Translations under genes and position numbers: made by a program
Shown: one piece after another, positions 25,922-36,310 of the stretch
Numbering within the stretch: position 1 is the stretch's first letter
Layout: every line of letters begins with the position of its first letter
Notes under the pieces: generated by a model
Database searches by the model: none
The model's input: the letters and a program-made list of their open reading frames with translations, nothing else
What the model was told of the DNA's origin: nothing
NCBI GenBank assembly: GCA_019423565.1
Contig: JAHZBE010000008.1
Coordinates: 16,131 to 80,130 of the forward strand
Length of the DNA stretch: 64,000 nt
DNA from: a bacterium
GTDB lineage: Bacteria > Bacillota_I > Bacilli_A > RF39 > UBA660
Direction: 5' to 3'

Positions 25922-28489
25922 ATGTATAGTAAAAATATTAATGATGTTTATAAAGAATTAAATACAAGTGAAAAAGGATTAACTATAAATGAAGTTAATA
26001 AAAGATTAAATATATATGATAAAAATATAATAAAGGAAAAGAAAAAAGAAAATATTTTCTTAAGATTTTTAAAACAATTTAAAGATATAATGATTATTAT
26101 TCTTTTAGTAGTCGCACTACTCCTTTATATATATGGAGTACTATATTCTCATGAATATACAGATACGATAGTAATATTAGTTGTTGTTTTTATAAATGCA
26201 ATTACTGGTTTTATTCAAGAAGAAAAAGCAAATTCTGTTATTGATGGACTAAAAAAATATGAAGCTTCAACTTGTAAAGTAAAAAGAAATGGTAAAATTG
26301 ATATTGCTGATACAAGTACTTTAGTTCCTGGTGATATTATATTTTTAGAAGCTGGTGATATGGTACCTGCAGATTCTAGAATAATTACATGTGAAAACCT
26401 AAAAGTTGATGAATCACCTTTAACAGGTGAAAGTATTCCAGTTATTAAAACAAATGAAACATTAAATAATAATTTAATAATTCAAGATCAAAAAAACATG
26501 ATTTTCTTGTCATCAAACATAACAAATGGTAAATGCATGGCAGTTGTTATAAATACTGGTATGAATACAGAAATAGGAAAAATAGCTTCTTCATTAAATA
26601 AAATATCAAATATTGAGACACCTCTTCAAATAAAAATAAAAGAAATAAGTAAAAATCTAACAATAATTGTATTTATAATAATGATTTTTATATTTATATT
26701 AGCGCTTTTTAATCACTACTCATTTCTAGAAATAATAATGCTTTGTTCTTCACTTGCGGTTGCGGCTATTCCAGAAGGATTACCTGCGGTTATAACTATT
26801 TCATTATCTATTGGTATATCTAATCTTGCGAAAAAGAAAACGATAGTAAAACAAATGCAAGCAGTTGAAACACTAGGTTCTGTTGATATTATTTGTTCAG
26901 ATAAAACAGGAACAATTACACAAAATAAAATGACTGTAAAAGAAGAAGTTATTTATGATAAAGAAATGTTAAATTATATATGTGCACTTTGTAATGAAGG
27001 ATTAATAATAAATAATGAATATAAAGGTGACCCTACTGAAACATCATTATATGGATATTTATATAAAAATAATATTGATGCGTTAAAAATTAGAAAAGAA
27101 AATAAAAGAATAATAGATGCTCCTTTTGATAGTGAAAGAAAATTATCTACTACAATTAATAAAATTGGTGATAAAACTTATTTATTATGTAAAGGTAGTA
27201 TCGATAATTTACTTAATAAATGTGAATATATAAATAATATAAAAATAACTAATAAAGATATAAATGATATTAAAGATAGTGAAAAGAAACTTGCTAGTAA
27301 AGCACTTAGAGTATTAGGATTTGCATATAAAGAAATTAATGATATTCCACAAAATTCTACTGAAGTAATTAATGAAGAAAACAATCTTAATTTTGCTGGT
27401 TTACTTGGGATGATTGATCCACCAAGAGATACTGTTATAAAAAGTGTTGAAATGTGTAAAAATGCAGGTATTAGACCAATAATGATTACAGGTGATTCAC
27501 TAGATACTGCAAGTGCTATTGCTAAAGAAATAGGAATTATAGATAACGATAATGAGGGAATACTTGGTAATGCTCTTGATAATTATACTGATGAAGAACT
27601 TGAACAAATAGTTAAAAATTATTCTGTTTATGCAAGAGTTAATCCAGAACACAAAGAAAGAATTGTTAAAGCTTGGCAAAAAAATGGTAAAGTTGTTGCT
27701 ATGACAGGAGATGGTGTTAATGATGCTCCTGCTATTAAAGATGCACATGTTGGTGTTGGTATGGGAATAACTGGTACAGATGTAACAAAATCAGCTTCTG
27801 ATATAGTACTTATGGATGATTCATTCTCAACAATAATAATTGCTGTTGAAGAAGGAAGAAGAATATATAATAACATTAGAAATAATATTGTTTACTCATT
27901 ATCTAGTAATTTTGCTGAAATATTTACAATAATTATTGGATTACTTTCTGGTAACACTATACTTTTACCAATATATATATTATTTATTGATTTAGTAACT
28001 GATTCTGTTCCAAGCATATGTTTAGCATTTGAAAAAAGTGAAAAAAATATTATGAGTCAAAAACCAAGAGGTCTTAACAAATCATTATTTACACCATTTA
28101 TAAAATCTTGCTTTATATCATCAGCAATTATCGAAACATTATTTGTTTGTTTAACTTACTTTATATCTTTAAAATTATATAATAATGAAATTGCAATGAG
28201 TCTTGCCCTTTTATCTATGGTTGTGCAAGAAATTATTTATTCTATATCTTGTAGAAATTTAAAAGAACCAGTATTCAAGCAAGGACTATTTTCTAATAAA
28301 GCAATGAATATTGGACTAGCTATAATATTATTAATTGAACTTCTAGTATTTATGACTCCTCTTGGTAAAATAATAAGTGTTGAAAGTATTAAACCAAGTT
28401 TAGTATTAATTATATTTTTAATAAATAGTTCTTCATTTATAATTTATGAACTGTTAAAACCATTACTAAAAAAAGTATTTAAAGACTAA
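25922..28489 (+). CDS. Calcium-type P-type ATPase
   Basis: This P2A-like ATPase exports a cation, probably Ca2+, at the cost of ATP. The 855-residue protein has the actuator motif LTGES (168-172), the ion-site PEGLP in helix 4 (284-288), the phosphorylated Asp327 in SDKTGTITQNKMT, KGSIDNLL in the nucleotide domain, and MTGDGVNDAPAIKDAHVG. Ten membrane helices fit. PEGLP is typical of Ca2+ pumps such as LMCA1/SERCA. It is a single-gene unit between two terminators. Confidence 0.93.
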   Translation: MYSKNINDVYKELNTSEKGLTINEVNKRLNIYDKNIIKEKKKENIFLRFLKQFKDIMIIILLVVALLLYIYGVLYSHEYTDTIVILVVVFINAITGFIQEEKANSVIDGLKKYEASTCKVKRNGKIDIADTSTLVPGDIIFLEAGDMVPADSRIITCENLKVDESPLTGESIPVIKTNETLNNNLIIQDQKNMIFLSSNITNGKCMAVVINTGMNTEIGKIASSLNKISNIETPLQIKIKEISKNLTIIVFIIMIFIFILALFNHYSFLEIIMLCSSLAVAAIPEGLPAVITISLSIGISNLAKKKTIVKQMQAVETLGSVDIICSDKTGTITQNKMTVKEEVIYDKEMLNYICALCNEGLIINNEYKGDPTETSLYGYLYKNNIDALKIRKENKRIIDAPFDSERKLSTTINKIGDKTYLLCKGSIDNLLNKCEYINNIKITNKDINDIKDSEKKLASKALRVLGFAYKEINDIPQNSTEVINEENNLNFAGLLGMIDPPRDTVIKSVEMCKNAGIRPIMITGDSLDTASAIAKEIGIIDNDNEGILGNALDNYTDEELEQIVKNYSVYARVNPEHKERIVKAWQKNGKVVAMTGDGVNDAPAIKDAHVGVGMGITGTDVTKSASDIVLMDDSFSTIIIAVEEGRRIYNNIRNNIVYSLSSNFAEIFTIIIGLLSGNTILLPIYILFIDLVTDSVPSICLAFEKSEKNIMSQKPRGLNKSLFTPFIKSCFISSAIIETLFVCLTYFISLKLYNNEIAMSLALLSMVVQEIIYSISCRNLKEPVFKQGLFSNKAMNIGLAIILLIELLVFMTPLGKIISVESIKPSLVLIIFLINSSSFIIYELLKPLLKKVFKD

Positions 28490-28521
28490 ATAGTGTACTT
28501 AGAGTATACTATTTTTTTGTG
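28489..28521 (+). terminator. Intrinsic terminator after the P-ATPase gene
   Basis: ATAGTGTACT and AGTATACTAT pair around a TAG loop (one G-T pair) and lead into seven T, right after the ATPase stop. Confidence 0.8.
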
Positions 28522-28621
28522 TAATTTATTTTTATATAGTTAGATTTATTTAATCCTACGATTCATAGGGTGACATATTTATAAATTTATAATACCATTG
28601 TTTTTGAAAGAAGGAATTCTT

Positions 28622-29269
28622 ATGAATAAAAATTATACTAATTATTATTTTTTCATCATGGCATTATTTTTTATTACGTATAACATAATATTTGAAAGTT
28701 TAAAAATAAGTGGTTCATTATATAAATTGTTTATGATTTTACTTATAATTATTAATTCTATTATGTTATTCATTTTAAATAAGAAAATTAGTTTTAAAAA
28801 AATAATACTTATTATCTATATATTTACCATTGTTAAATCAAAAAATCAGTTACAATTCTTTTTTGCACTTTCTAATATTATTATTTTATGTATAATTGGT
28901 TTTCAAGAAAGCAACCTTATTAAAACTATTTCAATTTTTATTTTAATAATTACACTAACATATTCTTTACCTTTATTATTTGTATTCTTATTAGAATTTG
29001 GTACTGAATTAGATGAAGATGTATATATGAATAAAATATATGAAGATACTCATTATTATTGTAATAAAAATTATGAAATATATTCTTATTCAAATAGTGC
29101 TGGTGATGTTTTTCATTATAGTATAGGAAAACATTATGACTTTTTAAATATAAATGATATAATACATATAACGTATAATGAACAAAACGAAGTTAAAAAA
29201 TATGATTACGATAATTATTTAAAAAGGCATAAATGTAGATTGGTTGGTGATATAAATGAATCTAAATAA
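28622..29269 (+). CDS. Membrane protein of unknown function with soluble C-terminal domain
   Basis: The 215-residue protein has four or five membrane helices in its first 135 residues, then a soluble tail with YEDTHYYCNKNYEIYSYSNSAGDVFHYSIGKHYDF and NDIIHITYNEQNEV. I recall similar tails in hypothetical proteins of clostridia, without a known role. A TTG-like start at 28598 is possible, but GAAAGAAGGA before 28622 supports the ATG. It overlaps the XRE-VanZ gene by 14 bp. Confidence 0.7.
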   Translation: MNKNYTNYYFFIMALFFITYNIIFESLKISGSLYKLFMILLIIINSIMLFILNKKISFKKIILIIYIFTIVKSKNQLQFFFALSNIIILCIIGFQESNLIKTISIFILIITLTYSLPLLFVFLLEFGTELDEDVYMNKIYEDTHYYCNKNYEIYSYSNSAGDVFHYSIGKHYDFLNINDIIHITYNEQNEVKKYDYDNYLKRHKCRLVGDINESK

Positions 29270-30131
29270 AATATCTAGTTTAATCAAGAAAAAAAGAAAG
29301 AGTCTTGGAATGACTCAAACTGAATTAGCAAATAAATTATTTGTTACAGAAAAAGCAGTTTCAAGGTGGGAAACCGGAAGAGGTACTCCTGATATATCTT
29401 TATTAATTCCTCTTTCGAAAGAACTTAATATAGATGTATCTGAACTATTAAATGGTGAAGAAAATAATATAGAAAAAGTAATTGAATATAATGAAAAATC
29501 AAAGAAATACAAATATAATTTTCAATTTAAATTAATTATCTTATTTTATATATTATCCATATTAACATTTTTATTCTATTTAAAATTTGAATATAATCCA
29601 AATATAGAAATTAACTATTTTATTAGATTATCAATAATAGTTATTGATTCTCTATTTATATTTATTGGAAATAAAATATATAGTAATAATTATGTAGAAA
29701 AAATAGAAGATAAAAATAAAATAAAAAAATTATCACAAACAATAATATTTATTTACTACATTATTTTGATATTTAATATGGTCTTTTTTGCAAGATATAA
29801 TGTTGTTAATGATTATAATCTAATTCCTTTTAAATCTATAAGTAATATATTAAAAAATGGAAATACCTACTCTATTATTATAAATATATTTGGAAATTTA
29901 TTTGTATTCATGCCACTAGAATATTTTTTAATAGAATTATTTAAAATAAGAAAAATTTCACTAAATTTTATAATATCATTTTTTATTATACTTTTAATAG
30001 AAGTATTTCAATTTATTTTTAAAGTTGGTGTATTAGATATAGATGATTTAATATTATGCACTCTTGGAATGATGATTTTTTATGCATGTTACTGCTTAAA
30101 AAATAAGGAGACAAATAATGAAAATCAATGA
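29256..30131 (+). CDS. XRE-family regulator fused to a VanZ-like membrane domain
   Basis: The 291-residue protein begins with a Cro/C1 helix-turn-helix (LIKKKRKSLGMTQTELANKLFVTEKAVSRWETGRGTPDI, about 8-46). About seven membrane helices follow, with the VanZ pattern: YNLIPFKSI, NIFGNLFVFMPLEYF, and EVFQFIFKVGVLDIDDLILCTLG. VanZ-type proteins are linked to lipid or glycopeptide responses. The fusion suggests a DNA-binding domain held at the membrane as a one-component sensor. It overlaps both neighbours by 14 bp. Confidence 0.82.
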   Translation: MNLNKISSLIKKKRKSLGMTQTELANKLFVTEKAVSRWETGRGTPDISLLIPLSKELNIDVSELLNGEENNIEKVIEYNEKSKKYKYNFQFKLIILFYILSILTFLFYLKFEYNPNIEINYFIRLSIIVIDSLFIFIGNKIYSNNYVEKIEDKNKIKKLSQTIIFIYYIILIFNMVFFARYNVVNDYNLIPFKSISNILKNGNTYSIIINIFGNLFVFMPLEYFLIELFKIRKISLNFIISFFIILLIEVFQFIFKVGVLDIDDLILCTLGMMIFYACYCLKNKETNNENQ

Positions 30132-30846
30132 ATTTTTCAAACAAAATATATTTAAAATAATTTTATGTATACTTACCTTTTTAATAGGTTGTTTAATTTT
30201 TTGTTCAATAGCAATTGGTATTGCAATCAAAGAACAGTTAATAATTATGCTTATTAGTTTCTTACCTTTTTTAATATTTTTATTAATTACAATATTTTCA
30301 TATTACCACAAAGAAAAATATAAAATAGTTATAAGAGTAATAACAATTATTTTAAGTATTTTATTAATTGGATATTATTTTATCGCAACATTTTTATGTA
30401 TTATATTACAATCACTTAATCCAGTTATAAATCCTAATTATTACAATTACTATATTCAAACATCAAATTTAAAAGAAAAATTTCCAAATAAAATACCAAA
30501 TAATGCTGAAAATATTAAATTTATTCATTCTATAGGTATATTTCAGGGTGGAACTATTTATTCATTATATTATATTGATAATAAAATGACAGATGAAATA
30601 TTTATGAAGAAATATAAAAATAAGGCTATATGGATTGGGCATATAGATGAATACACAGATAAAAAAGGATTATTATCAGGGGTATTTAATAATACACCAG
30701 CACATGATAAAAATACAAATGATTATACAATATACTTAATGGATGGAGATTGTGATAATTCTGGATATTGTAATCACGGTAATTATATAATTGCCGCTTT
30801 CAATAAAAAAACGCATGAAGTTATATTTTCTTCTGAACAATGGTAA
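30118..30846 (+). CDS. Membrane protein of unknown function with extracytoplasmic C-terminus
   Basis: The 242-residue protein has three membrane helices (about 12-100), then a soluble domain with IFQGGTIYSLYYIDNKMTDE and the end LMDGDCDNSGYCNHGNYIIAAF. Its DGDCDNSGYCNHG motif is rich in Cys and Asp and may bind metal or form a disulfide. It is the third gene of the 28.6-30.8 kb operon. Family unknown to me. Confidence 0.7.
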   Translation: MKINEFFKQNIFKIILCILTFLIGCLIFCSIAIGIAIKEQLIIMLISFLPFLIFLLITIFSYYHKEKYKIVIRVITIILSILLIGYYFIATFLCIILQSLNPVINPNYYNYYIQTSNLKEKFPNKIPNNAENIKFIHSIGIFQGGTIYSLYYIDNKMTDEIFMKKYKNKAIWIGHIDEYTDKKGLLSGVFNNTPAHDKNTNDYTIYLMDGDCDNSGYCNHGNYIIAAFNKKTHEVIFSSEQW

Positions 30847-30861
30847 AAATAATATTAAAAT

Positions 30862-32733
30862 CTATTCCTCTATATAAAAATATATAGTTGCAAAATATTC
30901 TTCATTTGCGACTAACGCATCATTAGTAAGGCCCAGTAATGGTCCTTTTTCTTTTGACCAATTAAGATCTTCAAAATTAACTATTCCTTCATTATTTTTC
31001 CCAGTATAAACTATAGTCGGTGTACTTGTTAATATTATAGTTTCATCATCAAATTTCTTAAATACAAGTGCATTTTCAAGTGTATATCCAAGTGATGATG
31101 TTAGTGGATTATTTATATATGCATATAACTTCCAATCTGAACTACTTAATCTACTATCTACAATCTTTGTTTTTAAATCACTTACTTTTGGAAAAATATA
31201 AGTATCCCCTATTGGAACAAAAGAAAAATCAATAGAAGGATTTGCATCTAATAAAGTTAATTCACCAATAAATGGTGTAGTTATAGTTCTAGTTTTATAT
31301 ATAAAACTACCTGAAACATTTGAAGTTAATTCTACTTTTGTATTATCAGAAATAGTCAATGGTAAGTTATATTCAAATAACCCATTATCATCAGCATTTA
31401 CTATTTCAGATGTACTATTATATTTAATTAATACATCTGCAAAACTATCTGTATGACCACTTATAGTATTTTTACTTGTATTAACTGGATGTATATTCAT
31501 ATAGGTTGTTCCAATAGAAAATTGTTTTCTATTTTGAAATGTAAAATTACCAATATCAGATAATGTTTGTAACTCACTAGGAGTAAAATTATTTTTTGTA
31601 ATAGATGTAAGTGATGACGTTATAACTCCTTCTAACTTAATTAAATCATTTTCTTTATACCAATAATAATCTGGAATATTATTTATATCGCCTGCCTGTG
31701 ATAACTCTGTAGAGTTTTGCCACATATTGATTCTAGAACATTTTATATTAAAATTTAAAACATTATCAGTATATAAAACATTTGAATTTTTTGTATATAT
31801 TGTTAAATTTTTAGGATTATCTAAATTTATGATACAATCAGTACCTTTAAAATGAATGTTAAAGTTATCAGATGGTGTATTATTATATGAATTTATTATT
31901 TGAAGTGTTGATGCTTCTTTCATTATTAATGATCCAAAAATAGCACACATTGGAATTCTTTCATGACTTTTTTCTAAGAATATAAGCGATGCCCTTTCAT
32001 CTATTAAAACATTATTTGCGCCATAATCAGCGAGTTTAGCAAACCCATTACAAGTTGTTAAATGTACACTTGTATCATATAAAATTGTAAAATTTAACTT
32101 ATTTGTACCAGACATAAATTCTCTTGTATCAGTTGATATAATTATGTTACTTTTACAAGAAAATACGATATAAGGACTAATAGAATCTTCTTTAAAATAA
32201 AATAATGAAAAATTAGTTGAATTACTTGTTATGTTTGTTTTACCACCAATTATAATACGCTCTGCTTCACATACTTCTTGTGATTCTACATTATTTGTAT
32301 TTTGAATAGTAATATTAGAATTATCTATTTTAACGACTCCATATGGATTTACAGATAATTGTGTACCAGTAAATGTAACATTATCATAAATAGTTATTGT
32401 ATTATAAGAACTATTATCTTCAGGTACATAAACAACACCATTTGTATTTGTATAAATTATTTTTATATTTTTTATTTTAATTTGTTGTGATGATGAAATG
32501 CATACAATTGTGTCAGAACTATCCACACTATTCATTCCTGTTAAAGTATGCATAACATTTTGATATGTTCCATTAATTGTTACACTATTCTTATTTTTAT
32601 TTACTGTAATACCAATATCTAATGTAATATCATTTTCTAAATAAATATATTAATATCCATTATCATTTTCTAAAGCATCTTTTAATTCACTACTTGTAGA
32701 TACTAAAACTGTTTTATTATTTATTTTATTCAT
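30862..32733 (-). pseudogene. Beta-helix (pectate-lyase-like) adhesin-type gene with one in-frame stop
   Basis: From an AGAGGA ribosome site, the ATG at 32733 opens MNKINNKTVLVSTSSELKDALEND, then meets one TAA at 32650-32652. The same frame then runs YIYLENDITLDIG and on for over 590 codons. The start matches the pectate-lyase-like adhesion domain (ELKDAL...YIYLENDIT...INKNKNSVTINGT). Repeated beta-helix rungs follow to about residue 250 and a beta-sandwich-like region later. No membrane or sorting signal is visible. A shorter frame from 32553 lacks a ribosome site. Either a fresh nonsense mutation or read-through. Confidence 0.75.
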
Positions 32734-32905
32734 AAAATCACTTATCCTCTAATATAATATATGAATATTTAATTTTTTGAATAAAGATGTTTTAACGAAT
32801 ATGTAACAAATTTAATTAAATTTACAAATGAATTTATATATATGAAAGATTTTAAAAATATAGTATAATTAATATATAAATTATATGAAGTTAGGAGTAA
32901 TAAAT

Positions 32906-33376
32906 ATGATTGAAAAATTAAAAGGAAAATATGTATTTTTTGATGTTGATGGAACGCTATCAGAATACAGATATAATGATAGATTATATGGTGGGGAATG
33001 TCCTGAACTTGGATGTCAATCACTTGAAGACTTATTATTTAATGATTTATACTATAGAGCTAGACCTCTTAAAACAATGCAAAAAATTATAGAAAAATTA
33101 GACAGTAATAAAATATTTATTTTAGGTGCAGTTACAACTAATACTGAAATAGAACAAAAATATAAATGGTTAGCTAAATATTATCCAAATATAAAAAAAG
33201 AAAATATATTTTTTATATGTTCCACACTATTAAAACCAGAAGTTATAATTGAATATTGTAAACATTACAATATTGATATAAAACAAACAGCATTCGTAGA
33301 TGATAGAATAGATGTATTAAGAAAAGCAGAAACATTAGGAATAGATTCTTATCATCCTAGTTCTTTCACAGAATAA
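32906..33376 (+). CDS. HAD-superfamily-like protein
   Basis: The 156-residue protein starts at an ATG with TAGGAG upstream and has the HAD motif I YVFFDVDGTLSEYRYND (catalytic Asp pair), IFILGAVTTNTE as motif II, and TAFVDDRIDVLRKAETLGID as motif IV. A short cap insert has Cys-rich GGECPELGCQSLEDLL. It should be a small phosphatase or nucleotidase, substrate unknown. Divergent from the adhesin-like gene. Confidence 0.75.
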   Translation: MIEKLKGKYVFFDVDGTLSEYRYNDRLYGGECPELGCQSLEDLLFNDLYYRARPLKTMQKIIEKLDSNKIFILGAVTTNTEIEQKYKWLAKYYPNIKKENIFFICSTLLKPEVIIEYCKHYNIDIKQTAFVDDRIDVLRKAETLGIDSYHPSSFTE

Positions 33377-33412
33377 TTATTGTAAATTTATAATAGAAAC
33401 CTTTTTACAGAA

Positions 33413-33447
33413 ATAAAAACTTACGAACTTTTATGTACGTAAGTCGA
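33413..33447 (-). terminator. Hairpin after the 33505 gene
   Basis: ACTTACG and CGTAAGT pair across a 12-base loop (about 33420-33446). On the minus strand the stem is followed by TTTTTA, so it can end transcripts of the unknown gene stopping at 33505. Confidence 0.6.
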
Positions 33448-33504
33448 TCCCAAACCAAATGAATATTGTAATAATCAATAATTTTTTCAAAAAATAACAT
33501 ATAA

Positions 33505-34743
33505 TTACTTATTTTGAATATTAGTCTTTGTAATTGAAGATAAACTATAATCAAGATAATTATCGTGTCTATACCAATTATCAATTTTTTCTTGAGCAGA
33601 AACTGGATTTATAGGTTCATGTTTTTTATAATATTGAGGATCCATATAAATAATTGGTAAATTCATATTTGCCGCAATATTTATTATTTTCTCAGATGGC
33701 GAAGCTTCATTTACTATAATACAATTTGGAATTAATATCTTATCATTTTTTAATACAATTTCATTATAAGAATCAGTTTTAGATATGAATTCATTTAGCC
33801 CAAGATATTGTTGTTTAATAACATAAAAATTCTCTTTTAATGTGTATTGTTTTGTTTGTCCATCATGTGTATTTGCAGACATAATAGAATTATTGCCCAT
33901 AGTAAAATATCCAAAAGTAATTCTATATTTTGAAGCAAATCCAGAATAACGTTCAGCATTAATTAGACTATATGACAAATAATCTCTTTGCGATTTATCT
34001 TTTAAATATTCTTCACATGCATTTTCTTGGCTCATATATTCTTTTATGGTATTTGTTCTAGTCAATAAATAAAATTTTTGTTGACATTCCGTTTGATTTT
34101 GAAGTGTGTATAGCTGTACATCTTGACCATATTTATTTTTTATTATATTTGGATTTATACCTTCAAATATTTTGATAGCATTTAAATTGATTTCTATTTC
34201 TTTAGCAAAATCTTTTTGTGCTAGCAAAAACATTTTTTCTATCAATGTAGCAATAGTATTGTTTGTTAATTTTAATTCTTCTTGATATAAATCAATTTTT
34301 CTTACAAAATCATCTATAGATATAATATTATCTTTATTTTTCAAAAATGATTGTAAATTTCTTAAAAATATTATTATGTTATTGTCAAGATTATTTTTAA
34401 AACTATTATTAGAGTCAATTCTTTCAAGTATAGTTCCAATAGTAAGCAAAATATTTGTTGCATAATCACCAAAATATATTTGTGAAATTACATCTTTTGC
34501 TTGACTAATATCAATATTATTTATATCTCTAATAGCATTTTTTTCTAATGCATTTCTTTGTTCAATATATTCGATTGGGTTTCCTAAAAGATTTATAATT
34601 ATACTAAAAGTTTTACTATTTGTTCTTGTAATAATGTAATCCATTACATCATTGTTTAATAGCACTTCTTGTTTTTCAAATTCTGTTAATGAATCTTTAG
34701 TTAATATTTTTTCTATACTTCTTATAATATATATTTCTTCCAT
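33505..34743 (-). CDS. Unknown protein, possible paralogue of the 34922 gene
   Basis: The 412-residue protein has a helical N-terminal half (about 1-230) and an alpha/beta C-terminal part. That part has FGYFTMGNNSIMSANTHDG, a YNEIVL strand, then IIVNEASPSEKIINIAANMNLPIIYMDPQYY. The divergent gene product shows matching IGFIYPNNSEIIMTSAYD, YNEILI and SSEMNLPIYFVDTMKY at the same relative places, so the two look like distant relatives. No known domain, signal or membrane helix is recognised. It ends in its own hairpin terminator. Confidence 0.65.
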   Translation of the reverse strand: MEEIYIIRSIEKILTKDSLTEFEKQEVLLNNDVMDYIITRTNSKTFSIIINLLGNPIEYIEQRNALEKNAIRDINNIDISQAKDVISQIYFGDYATNILLTIGTILERIDSNNSFKNNLDNNIIIFLRNLQSFLKNKDNIISIDDFVRKIDLYQEELKLTNNTIATLIEKMFLLAQKDFAKEIEINLNAIKIFEGINPNIIKNKYGQDVQLYTLQNQTECQQKFYLLTRTNTIKEYMSQENACEEYLKDKSQRDYLSYSLINAERYSGFASKYRITFGYFTMGNNSIMSANTHDGQTKQYTLKENFYVIKQQYLGLNEFISKTDSYNEIVLKNDKILIPNCIIVNEASPSEKIINIAANMNLPIIYMDPQYYKKHEPINPVSAQEKIDNWYRHDNYLDYSLSSITKTNIQNK

Positions 34744-34921
34744 AATTATTCTACCCCAAGATAATTATAACATTATAGTTAAAATTATTCTATATAATTT
34801 TTTATCAAAATCATCCTTGATTCCTAGAAATCAGGATAATTTAAATATAAATACTAAAATTTATGTTATAATCATATACGAAATATAGAATTCGATAAAA
34901 TACAATAAATAAGGAGTATTT

Positions 34922-36262
34922 ATGGTAAAAAAGGATATTTTAAATTTAATTGAAAATTTTGAAAAAGAAACATAGAAATATGATGATAATGATAAATTAG
35001 ATAATGACATGCAATATATTTATTCCATCGAAAAAGAAATACAAAACATTAACGAAACAAATCTAAAACCAATATTTGATAAATTAATATCAATGATAGG
35101 AATTATAAGATTTAAGTATGGATTCGAAAGTATTATTATTAAAAGTAACCCAGAACTTGAAAGTTTAAAGAAAATAATTGATGATATTTCTTTAAATAGT
35201 AACAATACAATTAACCAATATAATTATATTTCAACTATATATAACAACTTTATAAATGAAAATAAAAACATGGATTTTATAGAAAATAAATATTTAGATA
35301 TTTGGGGAAAGGAAGGGTTATATTTGGCAGTTGAATCTCTTAAATCATTAATCACTAATGATCAATATAGAGAATTATTGAATAATAATCAAATCAACAC
35401 GGTTCTTACTGATTGTATAAAGTTAAATAATGGAATTACAGACATTAGAGTGATTGAATTAAGGTACAAAGAACTTATAAAAAAAATTTGGGAACATTCA
35501 TTATCAAATTCAATCGACGAAAATGGAAAATTTAGGATTTTGTTTTCCAATATTTCTGGCGGAAATTTAATAGAACAAGCTAATTCATTAGTTAATAGAC
35601 CATATCAATCATCTTGTAGTATGATTAGTTCTGATTTTATAGCAATTTATGGAAGTGATACAAGAAAAATTGGATTTATATATCCAAATAATTCTGAAAT
35701 AATAATGACAAGTGCATATGATTTAGCTTCAAATGTTTTTGGCAGTGGCTCAGATAATAAAGAAAAAGGAACACTTCTTTCCACGCCAGATGTTTTAGAA
35801 AAAATTGGTATGAAACGAGCAAAAGATAAAAGTCAAGATTTACATTCATCTAATTGCTACAACGAAATTCTTATTAATGGTAAACCATGTGGAATAGCAG
35901 TTATTGGTTTGGGGGAAGGAGATTTGAATATTTATTATCGAGAAGCACATATTCTTTCCTCAGAAATGAATTTACCCATATATTTTGTAGATACTATGAA
36001 ATATAAAGATAAATTATCTGATGTAGATAGGGATTATATTGCATTTCATTCAATTGTATCATATTTAGGCATTAATGCAAATGACTTGCTACATGATGTT
36101 TCACTCTATGGTAACATATACAAACTAATTAATGTTCACAAAAATACAATTGCAGATGCATTCATAACTCTTAAAACTAATGGAAATTTAAGTAAAGATA
36201 ATATGTGTCAATTGATGAGTAACATAATAGATATTTCTGAAACTAATGTTAAAAGCAGATAA
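34922..36262 (+). pseudogene. Unknown protein gene with one in-frame TAG, possible paralogue of the 33505 gene
   Basis: An ideal AAGGAG site precedes the ATG at 34922. The frame reads MVKKDILNLIENFEKET, then TAG at 34973-34975, then KYDDNDKLDNDMQYIY and 417 more codons to 36262. The next ATG, 35009, has no ribosome site. The product would be 446 residues: helical N-terminus, then an alpha/beta region with SGGNLIEQANSLVN, IGFIYPNNSEIIMTSAYD, SSNCYNEILING, GIAVIGLGEGDLNIYYREAH and MNLPIYFVDTMKYKDK. No known family. The rest of the frame is intact, so the stop is recent or is read through. Confidence 0.6.
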
Positions 36263-36310
36263 TTTAACAAAATTGTATTAAAATTATAACTTTTTCATTT
36301 TTATTTATAA

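Noticed and set aside
27178..27876. Minus-strand frames inside the P-ATPase gene
   Set aside because: Antisense shadows of a highly conserved enzyme; no independent signal.
34810..34840. Imperfect inverted repeat between the two unknown divergent genes
   Set aside because: ATCCTTGATT and AAATCAGGAT pair with a bulge, but the match is modest and could be chance in this region, so it is not listed as an operator.
34922..36262. A changed genetic code to explain the in-frame stops
   Set aside because: The stops are TAA and TAG, both used as real stops throughout the window; TGA also ends genes in ATGA overlaps. No codon is generally reassigned.
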